Shown: one piece after another, positions 9,686 to 19,177 of the stretch
How positions within the stretch are numbered: position 1 is the stretch's first letter
How the letters are laid out: each line of letters opens with the position of its first letter
Assembly: GCA_003614735.1 (NCBI GenBank)
Contig: KZ992593.1
Coordinates: 1 to 27,503, forward strand
Length of the DNA stretch: 27,503 nt
Reading direction: 5' to 3'
Source of the DNA: Thamnocephalis sphaerospora
Taxonomy: Eukaryota; Zoopagomycota; Zoopagomycetes; Zoopagales; Sigmoideomycetaceae
Position numbers and translations under genes: made by a program
The notes under the pieces: generated by a model
Database searches by the model: none
What the model was told of the DNA's origin: nothing
What the model saw: only the letters and a program-made list of their open reading frames with translations

Positions 9686-11338
9686 ATGGAGAACGCATTT
9701 GGCAGGGTGTTGCCCACAACAGCGGGCGAAGGACCGCTAGCGCCCGGCGAGAAGCGTGAACTGCCCAGCGCCGGTGACTATCTCGATCCACGGTGTGTGC
9801 TTTGCCTCCTGTGGATGATGTTGCGCGCAGCGTGTATCTGACGCGCGTGCTACTTATCGTGCGTCGCGGGGTGGTTCAGCGAAATGGGAAGCCGCGTAGT
9901 TCACGAACGTCCAATGAACCAAGCTAGTCGGGCTGTATGGGATACGACTACCACGCCAAATGACCAGGCGCTTCTTGAGCACTATCAGCCAAAGCCTGAG
10001 GAGCACCCGGTGCTAGGTATTGAAGAACCACCGGTTGAGATCGAGAATAGGCCGAGTGCAGCGCACTTGCATTGGCGACAACGCGTACGACGCCAATCGC
10101 TTCCTTTGGGCACTAGCGGTCGCCAATGGCCCGAAATGGCGACTAAACAGTATAGGCACACTGTGATGGAGGAAGAGGAAGAGGATACGGAGTGTGGCAG
10201 CCGTCACGGCATATCGGCAGCAGAAATGGCAGACTGGGCGCGTTCACGGGGTGCATTTCATAGCGACACTCTTCAACAGCATGGATCGCGGAGATCAGCA
10301 CGACGCCACTCTTCCAACTGGCATCACAGCTGTGGTCATCGGCACGTTTCGTTCGGCTTTGGCACTGGCACGGTAGAAAGTAGCGCACCTGCAGGAGCAA
10401 CGATGCACATAAAGAACTCGTCGGCCGATGCGACAGACTCACCACTGCCGCCAGCTCCAGCCGACTCATCAGCAAGCGCCACCACGCCAGAGCACAGGCG
10501 TCGACGTCCTCGCGGCCTTTCTCTTCCGTCGTCGCACCTAATGTCACCGGCCGCTCAGCCTGCCGACACGCCAGTCGTGTATGAACAAGCATTGGACGCA
10601 CTGCTTATGCTCGTTCGTACATGCATCCTTCCCGACCACTCTCAGGCTGCCTGTGCTGGTTTTCTTAGCGATTGGCTGGTTCTGCTGCGCGTTCCGGGTT
10701 GGAACGACTTTGAGCGGAGAGACAGTCTAATTGGCTTGACCGTACGCTATCTCGCACCTGGAGAGGTGTGGGGAGGCCTAGAGTCGGTAGAACAGCGCAT
10801 CACCACAGACTTGTTTGCCGAGATGTGTACGCTTGGTGAACGTCTAGCGCAGCTAGACTCGGCGCAAGCAGAAGCGCTGCTGAGTAAAGCGCGGCAGCAC
10901 ACTAGCAAGAGTGATGCAGAGGACGACGATGCGCCATGGTCACTCCATGGCAAACGCAGCTCTTCCTTTGCCGCTTCCACCGATCTCAACGGCGCCCAAC
11001 AGCGCCAGACTATGCTTGCAACACACGACCTCCAGCATGCATCCTTGAGCGCGCTCAACCAGGAAGACGAGCGGGACATGGACGAAGATGATATGCAACA
11101 GCAGCTCGTTTCCACCGTCGGTGGTATCAGCTACGATACAGACATCAGCGCAAGCGAGCCCGAAGATGCAGGTACCAGTGACATGACTGGTGTCGAATCC
11201 AGTCGTGAATTGAGCGTAAAAAACTCGGCGCTAAACGAATGCGGCAGCAAGACACATGTGCCTGTGAATCCAGCCATGCTGACATGTATCATCGACGATG
11301 ACGCCGATATTGATGGCACTGGTCAAGTCGCTCAATAG
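9686..11338 (+). CDS. Hypothetical acidic protein, family not recognised
   Basis: Two exons, 9686-9792 and 9880-11338, give 521 aa. The intron (9793-9879) has a GTGTGT donor and a TTCAG acceptor and closes in phase 2 at an Arg codon. The best-ordered parts are the N-terminal 90 residues (PGEKRELPSAGDYLDP, GSRVVHERPMNQASRAVWD) and a probably helical segment around 300-385 (YEQALDALLMLVRTCILPD, WLVLLRVPGWNDF, GEVWGGLESVEQRITTD). Between and after these it is low-complexity, rich in Ser, His, Asp and Glu, with acidic patches (EEEEEDTE, DEDDMQQQ) and a basic EHRRRRPRG stretch. There is no signal peptide or membrane span. Nuclear or cytosolic scaffold is plausible but unsupported. The long open frame and consistent codon use make it a real gene; the function is unknown. 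Confidence 0.75.
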
Positions 11339-11960
11339 TGGCTATGAACGCTAGTTAGTACGATGAACAAAGTATGTATATTCCAGTTGGCATGTAGTGG
11401 TGCAGAGCCAGCAGCGGTGATGCTGGTCTTTTCAACATTGTCTTCTCTGCAGCAAGTAGTGTGCAGTGCAAAGGTGCGCTAATAATAACTGGTCATCCAT
11501 GGACTCGTTTTAGGTAATCGATGTGTTTATGCATAAGACATAGTAAATCACTTGATTCTCCCAGCAATACCAACCAAGAGCCAGCCTGCAATACTATCCA
11601 AATGGCAGCATAGCCATGCCTGGCCCGTGACAGGAAGCGGCATTGAAAGAGGATCTAGTAAATATCAAGGATGTGCAACAGACACGCAGCAAGTGACCAG
11701 CACAACACCGCAGTTTGGCGTTATGTGAATGCCAATGACCAATATTCGCCTCTAAGCAGCAAGTCTACCAACTGTGCATCGTAAAATCATACCTGTCAAA
11801 CGTCCGCCTGCAATACCCCAGTAGGATTAACACGCTACATCGACATAATGCTGGCAATGTAGCTTGGCAACAGGGCCTCCGCTTGAATCGTGGCTGACCG
11901 AGTCAAAGGGCAAAGCCAGTGAAAGTAGGCGAGATATGCATGCTTACACTGTAGCTTTAC
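11339..11960. other. Stretch with no supported gene
   Basis: 622 bp, AT-richer than the flanking genes. The 3' end of the plus-strand orphan gene and the unresolved 3' part of the minus-strand candidate at 11961-12693 would both fall here. On the minus strand there are splice-like signals (TATTGCAG near 11810; GGTATG near 11794), but no open exon that I can attach with confidence. Confidence 0.35.
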
Positions 11961-12693
11961 CGCGTACTAATGGATGGCACAGTCTGTTCTTCGTCGCCAA
12001 CACTATGCTCAGGCGGACGGCTTGTCTCTAGTATGCGATAAAGAGGGGGTGAGCTGTAAGGTCAAGTGGCAGCAGCCAGGTCAACGCCAGATGTGTAACT
12101 TACCGAGTTTGACATTTATGTCTGGCGCAACAAGCACGCCTTGGGCACTGGTTTGTCTGTTATCGCGTACGTTTGGCTGGGCTGCATCTGTAGCGTTATC
12201 TACATTACCAGCTGCGCTTGTATAGCTAAAATTCAAAAGCACTGTTTGATAGGGGCGTTAGTAACTTGCCAGTGCGCACCAAGCAGTATTACAACAGCTC
12301 GTGTGCATGCAACAATACTTGCCATATTCTTTGCCATAGTATTTTACCTCGGTGCCCCACAGATGAAGCATCATGACGAGCAAGTGTTCTGGCAAGCTGG
12401 ACAGCGTTGACATGGTTCAACAGAAAGATATAGGTATAAATGACGGCGTAAACCAAATATGTGATGATGGTGAATATTAACGGAATGTCAGGCAATAAAT
12501 GCTCTTTGGTGCTATAAAATTGGTAGTAGTGCGACTTGCGCGGGTAAGGAAAACCGTAGAATTGGAAGCAAGGACGAGTGCAGGAAAGAAGGGTGCGAAA
12601 GGGGGCGTTATGGTGTGCTTTGAAGTGGTATGTCAGGCTTCGCCTTTGTAGTCGGACGAGCAGCGACAGAGCCAGGGATAGCACCCGAGACAT
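11961..12693 (-). CDS. Candidate spliced gene with N-terminal membrane span (3' end unresolved)
   Basis: Three minus-strand exons fit together: 12693-12348, 12241-12104 and 12027-11961. Intron 1 has a perfect TACTAAC branch site and an AAACAG acceptor; exon 2 stays open in the required phase for 45 codons and ends at GTAAGT. Exon 1 carries a strong hydrophobic span (LPDIPLIFTIITYLVYAVIY), and exon 2 has two N-glycosylation sequons (NFS, NAT), suggesting a lumenal or extracellular part after the span. There is a faint likeness to the start of TMEM231, a membrane protein with the same layout, but too weak to name. After exon 3 (phase 2, donor GTAAAG) I cannot place the next exon; unspliced, the frame stops at once. 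It may be a real gene with a 3' end I missed, or a decayed one. Confidence 0.4.
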
Positions 12694-13173
12694 GCCCAGC
12701 TATGCCACCAGGCTATAAAAGTGGAGTTTCCGCATATAGCTGTGCCCGGCGTTGGACACAGGCAGAGCAACAGGCATGTTACAGCTAGCAATGTGGAGCG
12801 GCTAACTCTCGAATGCTATGAATGATGTAATTTGAAACAGCGAATGTTGCTAGAATACTGTTGTCATACAAGCGCGCGGTGGTGCACACATACCGGTAAA
12901 ATAGCGCATTTCTGTGGTGGCATCTTAGCGTTGACATGCCAATACGGTTGTCGCTGCCGGTGTAACGAAAGGAGCGATCAGTCAAGAATCAAGCTTAGGC
13001 CTTTGGATTTCAGTACATGCGCTTATTGTCGGATCATCTGAAATAACGCAACAGGGCAATCAAAGATCTAGAGTGAATTGCCCACGCTGCTTTAGCAGGA
13101 TAGGTAAAATCAGGATAACGCAGACTCGTAGCGCTCATATAGCGTTAGTAAGCGAGCATGGTCTGTCGCCGAC
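12694..13173. other. Gene-poor stretch with a plus-strand TATA-like box
   Basis: 480 bp without a supported gene. TATAAAAG lies at 12714-12721 on the plus strand, in a good GC-flanked setting, but the nearest plus-strand candidate start is about 450 bp further on. It could serve an unannotated transcript or be chance. Confidence 0.3.
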
Positions 13174-13436
13174 ATGCACACGAGCACCACCGCGTCTGTT
13201 CGCGCCGTACACCCGCGCCACAATCACCATGCCGGTCGCTATTTGTGTGGTACCCAAGCAAGTGAGGCATGACCGTTACAAGTAGTTGCTGCCACAGTAG
13301 AGTGCATATTGAAACAGGAGTGCATGTGGAGGCACAGAAACAAGCGAGAACGCTGCGCCAGGAATTTTTACAAGATCTGGCGAATTGCACACACAGGAAG
13401 AGAGGCGGACTAGGTTGGGGCGCCGTACGCATGTGA
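13174..13436 (+). CDS. Possible small two-exon gene, unidentified
   Basis: An ATG at 13174 opens an exon to 13261, with a GTGAGG donor in phase 1. A 56-nt intron ending GAAACAG leads to an exon at 13318-13436 that stays open and ends ATG TGA, giving 68 aa. The second exon reads like a helical, charged protein (VEAQKQARTLRQEFLQDL) followed by a basic, glycine-rich end (RKRGGLGW). No family is recognised. A strong GTGAGT donor overlaps the final codon, so the gene may instead continue towards 13600. The opposite strand also has a long open frame here, without a good start. Confidence 0.25.
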
Positions 13437-13598
13437 GTCCACGAGCACCTGACATTGATGAGGCACTCGTCAGGAACTATCAAGTCAGCAGAGAGAGATG
13501 CATGCTGGCCGTCTGGAGATATGTAGGAACGTTGCACACTCGACGCACAGCTTGCGTGGCCACATCAGCCCTTTGCTTTCCCAACCTATTTCGCTGCA

Positions 13599-15383
13599 AT
13601 GACCGACAAACAGAGTGACATTCGAGCGGCAACAAGTTTGCTACGGCCGCCTCAAGAGCTATGGGCTTTAATAGCGCTTTACGCCGATGCTCCTGCTACA
13701 ATATACCTCTGTGCGGCCAATCGCATGCTTTGGAATATGCTCTTAAGCATGGCAGGCTTGTGGCAAAAGCTCTACTGGGCTGAATTTTCTACGGCGGGTT
13801 CAGAGCGTTTCTGGTTGGCAGTATACCGCTCACGCGTTGCAAAAAGCAAAGGCGTGGACATGGATCATGTGCAGATAAACTGGAGGCATGCCGTGCTTGC
13901 GCGTAGACGGACTGAAGTGAACTGGCGTCTGGGTCACTACACGCAGCGTTCCTGCATTTTACTCAAACCGCACAGCACTGACAATGAGTGGCTTCCTACT
14001 GGTTTTACGCCCTGTGAGCTATTACTGCGTAATAACCGCCACATACAATGCACTATACCAACCACGGTTACCGGCACTGTATGCACACCATCCGTGCTCA
14101 TGCTTGGCGACCTACCTGCTGAAGGGCAGTTTCTTAACAGTTTATATTGCCCCGGAGACTACAGCGTACTACTGCACGACTTTATGATGGGGCCAGGATC
14201 AATTGTTTGGATACGAGAGCTAACAGGTGGTGTGGCACGAGAACTGGCGCAAGATGTTCATGTTATTCATCAGCATGATCGCTGGGCCCTGGCTCTCCCG
14301 CTTGACGATGGAGAATTCGATCCTAACGAGTCGCATGGATGGTCACTGTTGGACATGAAGGGCGAATTCCCGCCATGCAACCTAGCACTGCTAAATTCGT
14401 TTGATTACGGAGAGTACACTGTTAGCCAAACTCAGCCAATCTTTGACTTTGATGAGTGTTTATTTGATGAGTTCAGCCCTATAATCTCGACAAATACTGC
14501 TGGCGAAGTCTTTCTCAGCAGAGATTACCAAAATGCCTTTATCATGGCAGCCAGCGATCGCTGCGTTACCATTTACGCTTTCAACGCATCTCGAACTGGA
14601 TTGTACTGGAAAGCCGCTGAGGTGACGTTTGACTATCACACGAATGCAGGTTTACCATGCTGTGCTAGAGAGCTCAGCGGTGACACGATGCATGGTCACG
14701 CGCGCACATTGCGAACTGTTTATATCGACGCCTGGAGGAACTGCAATGTCATGATACGGAGCTTCAAAACTCAAATGCTTAGCGGAGACCGTATATGTGT
14801 GTCTTTGTTCAACGCAGGCAATGATGTTGCTACTTGTGTGCTCGACGCACGTAGCATTACCAGCACAACTTTGCTATCTGAAGCAAACACCAGCATGAGT
14901 GCTGAAGGCACACTCTGCGCATTTCCACACGGCTGGCTGGATAGTGCCGGACAATATGTGCTTATGCAACTGCCACACCGCAAGCTGCTTTTGATGGCGG
15001 TCTTTCACAAAAGGGAGCTTCGTGACGGCAAAAGCCTGGCCTATTTGCGGCGGCTGCATGACGGCACCATCGTAACGACATACTCACTGCCAGCTATAGA
15101 CAAAATTGTACCTGTGGTGGGCGACTTGGCTTTGATATCTGCTCGTCTTGATGACACCTTTCACTTGAAGCTATTCGATATGTTTGCTGGAATAACGGTG
15201 CGCATCATATGCGACACATGCGACATGTACATAAATACGTACACAGTCACACCGGCGTATCTTTTGCGTGACCGGAAAGAGGAGGCGCAGCTAGTTGACG
15301 GCGAGGCTTCTCTATTGACGCAAGGTGAAGAGCAACAGTCTGCTCAACAAATCTACTGGCTGGACTTTATGCCTAACGTGTAG
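13599..15383 (+). CDS. F-box-like protein, intronless
   Basis: A single open frame of 594 aa from ATG to TAG. Near the N-terminus, residues about 14-60 (RPPQELWALIALYADAPATIYLCAANRMLW, broken here as PPQELW, LIALYAD, CAANRMLW, LWQKLYW) have the layout of an F-box: a Pro-x-E-hydrophobic start, a Leu/Ala helix, and a W-x-x-L-Y end. F-box proteins bind Skp1 and present substrates to an SCF ubiquitin ligase. The remaining 500 residues hold many short beta-like, Trp/Asp-rich segments (for example WALALPLDDGEF, CVTIYAFNASRTGLYWK), compatible with a beta-propeller-like recognition domain; no repeat consensus is clear. Base composition is less GC-rich than in neighbouring conserved genes and there are no introns. 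The F-box call is moderate; the coding status is solid. Confidence 0.7.
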   Translation: MTDKQSDIRAATSLLRPPQELWALIALYADAPATIYLCAANRMLWNMLLSMAGLWQKLYWAEFSTAGSERFWLAVYRSRVAKSKGVDMDHVQINWRHAVLARRRTEVNWRLGHYTQRSCILLKPHSTDNEWLPTGFTPCELLLRNNRHIQCTIPTTVTGTVCTPSVLMLGDLPAEGQFLNSLYCPGDYSVLLHDFMMGPGSIVWIRELTGGVARELAQDVHVIHQHDRWALALPLDDGEFDPNESHGWSLLDMKGEFPPCNLALLNSFDYGEYTVSQTQPIFDFDECLFDEFSPIISTNTAGEVFLSRDYQNAFIMAASDRCVTIYAFNASRTGLYWKAAEVTFDYHTNAGLPCCARELSGDTMHGHARTLRTVYIDAWRNCNVMIRSFKTQMLSGDRICVSLFNAGNDVATCVLDARSITSTTLLSEANTSMSAEGTLCAFPHGWLDSAGQYVLMQLPHRKLLLMAVFHKRELRDGKSLAYLRRLHDGTIVTTYSLPAIDKIVPVVGDLALISARLDDTFHLKLFDMFAGITVRIICDTCDMYINTYTVTPAYLLRDRKEEAQLVDGEASLLTQGEEQQSAQQIYWLDFMPNV

Positions 15384-15886
15384 GTGCAGGCGTGTCCTAT
15401 CGCTATACGCAGCACTTTGCACCTATTCCAATGCCATTGATGTACTCAGTCGCATGCTGGTACGGTGTAGGATTGTATGCAATAAATACCAAGCACTTTG
15501 ACCGTATTATACCAAAGTAACATTGATGTTGCTAGATGCGTAGTTACCTTTGAAGCAACACCGTTGTCGTCCAGCATATCTCCAAGCGCATCCGTAGGTT
15601 GTACCAGTCTCCATCAAGCAAAAGCGACAGGCATCACCCAACGTTGCATAGTAATCTAGCCAACAATCTCGCACCTAGTATGCACAAGATGCCTGCGGAA
15701 TAGATGCGCGCTCCTGGTTTATTCCGTCATATGCGCAGTGCTGCTGCGCTCGCGAGAGCAGAGCAAGCACGCGAGACGACGGCTGACTGCCAAGTTTGCG
15801 CGAGAGCGGATGCAACATCACGCGCGATCCACGCAAGCATGGTCGCGCAACATGAAACTTTAACAGCCGAGCAAAGCGTGGTGGCC
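15384..15886. other. Convergent 3' flanks
   Basis: 503 bp between the stop of the F-box-like gene (plus) and the stop of eS17 (minus). Apart from the AATAAA at 15481, nothing is recognised. The eS17 frame continues open for about 70 codons after its stop on the minus strand, with no sign of a product. Confidence 0.4.
15481..15486 (+). terminator. Poly(A) signal AATAAA of the F-box-like gene
   Basis: A perfect AATAAA 98 bp after the stop codon at 15383, in a locally AT-rich stretch. Position and sequence fit a cleavage/polyadenylation signal. Confidence 0.45.
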
Positions 15887-17194
15887 TTACGCGCGCTTCG
15901 GGCGGCGCGGGCGGTCGCCGCGGTTCTGGCGGCGCGGACCAGCGCCAGAGTTCGGGTGGATGACCGGGGCGGTGACCGACACGTTCGGCAGCTTGTCGAA
16001 GTTGAGCGACTTGAGCAGATCCTGTAGAGGGGCGCGTCACCGTGTCAGCGCCCATCGCACAATACCCGCGCAACTCCAGCAGTCGACCGTTACAGCGGTG
16101 TGCACGATCGATCGACCGTCGCCATGCACGCCCGCCTTCGCCATTTGCCCCGTACTGACGACAAAAACGCACCTTGGTGTCCGGGTCGATCTCGATGCGG
16201 GTGGTGTCGAGGGCAGACACGTCCGGCACGTAGTTGTCCTTGCGCTCGCGCTCCTCCTCCTGCAGCTTGAAGGAGATGCCGCGCACCGGACCGCGCTGGA
16301 TACGGCGCATCAAGTGGGTGGTGAAGCCGGCAATCTTGTTGCGCAGGCGCTTGGTCGAGATGATGGCGACCTCATCGCAGATGCGCTTGTTGACCTGGAA
16401 GTCCAGCGTCAGGCGCGGGTAGTACTTCTCGATGACGACCTTGGAGGCCTTCTTCACGGTCTTGGTGCGCACGCGACCCTATAGAAGCGCCAGCGGCTAA
16501 CGTCAGTATGGAAATGTTGGCGCAGTGTGACGCGCAGCAGTCATTGCCAAAGCCAGCGCGATTTTGCCTTGCAAGGTGGGAATCACCCTGGACACAGTTG
16601 GTCTGCGGCAGATGCATATGCGCACACCAGTGCCGCACGCGGAATCAGACGACTGACGAGCGTTCTCGCAAACGTCCGGCGTCGGACACACGCAGCAGTG
16701 CACTAGCCTAAGTGTGCACACAATTCCACCGTGTGTCATAGCCGCCGCCGCCGCCGCCGCCACTAGTCCCAGTAGCCATAAGCTGAAATGGCGTACCGAC
16801 AGCCGCAAAACAGTAGTTGCGCCAGCGCACTGTTGTGCAGACGCGCGGCGGCAGCTAGCAGTCGACAGGCGTCCGTAGACCAGGTCGACACACCATCCAC
16901 CACGCTGTCACGTAACGCCTGCATCTATAGTCTAGCTCCAGCCGTGTGTATATCCATCCATCCATCATTGTTCTCGTCTGCCCGATCGCCGCGAGAGCTT
17001 CCACCTTTGTCGCCACTGTCTCGCCATCCATCGTACATTCATCCGTTCATCCGTTCGTCTGTCCGTACGTCTATCCATCCATCCGTCCGTCCGTCCGTCC
17101 GTTCATCTACCCATCCATCCATCCGTCCATCCACGCGTGCATCCAACTAGCAGCATCGCGCATATCGCCACGCGCCGGTACGCATACTGACCAT
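15887..17194 (-). CDS. RPS17: 40S ribosomal protein eS17
   Basis: Small-subunit ribosomal protein eS17. Exon 2 (16478-16173) encodes [20 protein letters not shown] through [20 protein letters not shown] and DPDTK; exon 3 (16021-15887) encodes [16 protein letters not shown] and a basic Arg/Pro/Asn/Gly-rich tail ending PRRPKRA. With a leading Met this makes 147 aa, slightly longer than the usual 135-136 because of the tail. Exon 2 begins exactly at residue 2 after a CTATAG acceptor, so the Met must come from a separate exon. The best candidate is the ATG at 17194-17192, followed at once by GTCAGT and preceded by CAACC; a 713-nt intron results. An alternative ATG followed by GTGTGT lies near 16895. 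An intron right after the start codon is known in fungal RPS17 genes. A pyrimidine-rich tract just upstream of 17194 suits a ribosomal-protein promoter. The second intron is 151 nt. Confidence 0.9.
16741..16761. repeat. (GCC)7 microsatellite
   Basis: Seven perfect GCC triplets within the proposed first intron of eS17. It is not in a supported coding frame. Confidence 0.8.
16951..17145. repeat. (CCAT)/(CCGT) tetranucleotide repeat region
   Basis: About 195 bp dominated on the plus strand by runs of TCCA and TCCG units, with interrupted parts between. The cleanest block is TCCGTCCGTCCG near 17090. It lies within the proposed eS17 first intron, where the transcript would carry GGAT/GGAC repeats. 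Mixed units suggest an old, mutating microsatellite. Confidence 0.75.
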
Positions 17195-17765
17195 GGTTGA
17201 CGGTGTATGCTGCTGGCGACGAGCGGTGTCTGATCGGCCTAGGCGGAAAGAGGAGGAGACCAGCCGGCAGGCGGGTGGTCCTCCTCGCATGACTATAAAC
17301 TGCCATCTATTGGTGTCTATTGTTTACACTTTACCACAGGCATTACATTTCTGGGTCAATTGTTTCGTGCTAATAATGTGGCCGGTGTTTAGCGCCTGCT
17401 CTCACGCCCAATATCGGCTAGCAGCAGCAGCAGCAGCATGTTGGCACGCACATCGCAGCAAATGCCAACACTATGCAGCATGCTCGGCCGCCCTCGACAA
17501 AACACTGTGCACATTCGGCAAAATAACCATTCATGGCGTGTTGTGCACACATCAAGGTCCACAGTAAGTATTCTCAAAAAATGCCGCGTATACAGAGCGC
17601 TGCAGGCAACACTGCTGCTACAACTGACTCTCAAATGCACAGGTGTTCCTTGACGGTCTCCTTTTTACATCTGACCATACAGTAGCATAGGAACTGTCAG
17701 CTGGCACGCGAAGACAAAAGGTAAACGGGATCGGCTAAAAGACAGCGGTAGTGGATAGGGCACAA
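17195..17765 (-). other. Upstream region of eS17
   Basis: 571 bp between the eS17 start and the 3' end of the HMG-box gene, both on the minus strand. Reading towards eS17 there is a weak TTTATA element near 17294-17299, then a CT-rich tract (TCTCCTCCTCTTTCC, near 17245-17260) about 60 bp before the start codon, as seen at transcription starts of ribosomal protein genes. A short CAG run sits near 17420-17436. No gene is seen. Confidence 0.4.
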
Positions 17766-19177
17766 CTAGGCCTTGCCCGGCTTCTTGGTCTTCTTGGTCT
17801 TCTTGGGCGCTGCGTCAGCGGTCTTCTCGGCCGGCTTGGCAGCTGGCGAGGCCTTCTTGGTCGGCGCCTTCTTCTCAGCAGCCGGCTTGGTCGGCTTCTT
17901 GGTCTTCTTTGCGGGCACTGGAGGTGGGGTAAACATCAGCCGGTTCTTCTTCACGTCGCTCTCGTCCTCGCCTTCTTTGGTAGCATCGCCGGCGAGAACA
18001 AGCGCGAAAAGGGCCAAGAGTGTATAGAGGGGGAGATCAACGAACGCGTCAATGACAAGTAAAGCGACACGGTGGCGCCCAGCTGTGAAGCGGAAAGCAA
18101 GAAAGGCACGGCAGGCAAGGACTGGAGAACTGACGGATGGGCAGAGAGGCGGATGGACGGGGTGAAATAAAGACACCAAGCTCTAGTCGCGGTCAGTGGA
18201 TGTGGAGAACGTACCGCTCTCGCTTTCGGAAGACTCGCTCTCGCTGACGGCAGCCGGCTTGGTCTTCTTGCTCTTGGCGGCAACAGCGGCCTCCTCCTCG
18301 GCATCGGTCGAGTCCGACTCGCTCTCCTCGCTCTCGCTGACAGCAGTCGGCTTGGTCTTCTTGCTGGGCGTGGCCGTCGTGACGCCTGCGCTCTTCTTGG
18401 CCTGGTAGGACTCCTGCTGCTTCTGGAACTCGGTGCGGCTCTCGTTGTACTTTTTCTCGTATTCCTGCAGTGGCATGGCGGGATGAGTACGGTTGGACGC
18501 TGCGCCCGACTCTTTCGCCGCAGACTTACCGTGCGCTGGGCATCCGGAAGCACCTTCCACATGTTGCTGATTTCCTTCATCAGGTCACTATAGCTCATAT
18601 CCGGGTGCTCCTTCTTGAGAATCGGTCGGCGGTCGGCCATGAAGAGGAGGAACGAGCTGGGCGGGCGCTTGGGCGCATCTGGGTCACGGTCGCGCTTGCG
18701 CTTCTTGCCCTCGGTGTCGACGCCGTTGACCAGCGCGTCACCGCAGTGCACGCCCGGAAGGATAGCATCCTCGGGCACGCCAGCGGCACGGCCCAGGATG
18801 CGCGCGATGCGCGTCGAGTGCTCGGCCAGAGCGGCGTAGCTCTGGGTCAGCTATGGGCAGCGATGACGATGCCAGTGTAGATTGGTCAGCCAAGTAACAG
18901 TGCGGGTACAGCTTACTGAATAAGTAACAGGGCATGTGGGACACGGCGCGTCATCAATGATAGACGCATCATCATTATCATAAAGAAAAAGTAAATAGAC
19001 CACAGGGCCGTGGCATGCCGTGCAGGGCACGCAGAGCGCTTGTGTTCGGGACCGCAGGTGGCGCGTACACGACAATAGCAGCAGGCCCCTTACCTCAAGG
19101 GCATCCTTGGCGGTGAGCTGGATAGGAGTGTCCGGCTCCACGTCGGCGGGAAGCTCAATCTTCTTGGTGCGAGTCAT
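17766..19177 (-). CDS. HMG-box chromatin protein with alternating Lys-rich and Ser/Glu-rich tail
   Basis: Exons 19177-19094, 18850-18530, 18464-18215 and 17974-17766 join in phase to 287 aa. A helical N-terminal part (LTQSYAALAEHSTRIARILG) precedes a basic KKRKRDRD run and one HMG box (about 86-155): DAPKRPPSSFLLFMADRR, SDLMKEISNMWKVLPDAQR, EYEKKYNE. Such boxes bend DNA without strong sequence preference; yeast relatives are Nhp6, Nhp10 and Hmo1. The C-terminal 130 residues alternate KKTKP basic blocks with SESESS-type acidic blocks, like Nopp140-type nucleolar proteins and rich in likely CK2 sites; the end is Lys/Pro/Ala-rich and histone H1-like (KKTKKTKKPGKA). This layout suggests an abundant nuclear, perhaps nucleolar, architectural protein. 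Introns 1 and 3 are long (243 and 240 nt). The paralogue assignment (Hmo1 or Nhp10) is open. Confidence 0.88.

Noticed and set aside
12714-12721. TATA box driving the F-box-like gene
   Set aside because: It is almost 900 bp upstream of that start codon; the element is noted but the link is not supported.
13145-13537. 130-codon minus-strand frame
   Set aside because: No ATG near its start, Cys/Trp-rich chance-like composition, and no splice or promoter support.
15675-15886. Open frame continuing after the eS17 stop on the minus strand
   Set aside because: It belongs to a different frame after the intron; the true exon 3 ends at a TAA at 15887 with the family's basic tail. The rest is non-conserved.
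18852-19093. C/D-box snoRNA in intron 1 of the HMG-box gene
   Set aside because: ATGATGA-like and CTGA motifs occur, but no terminal stem or convincing spacing; too weak to call.
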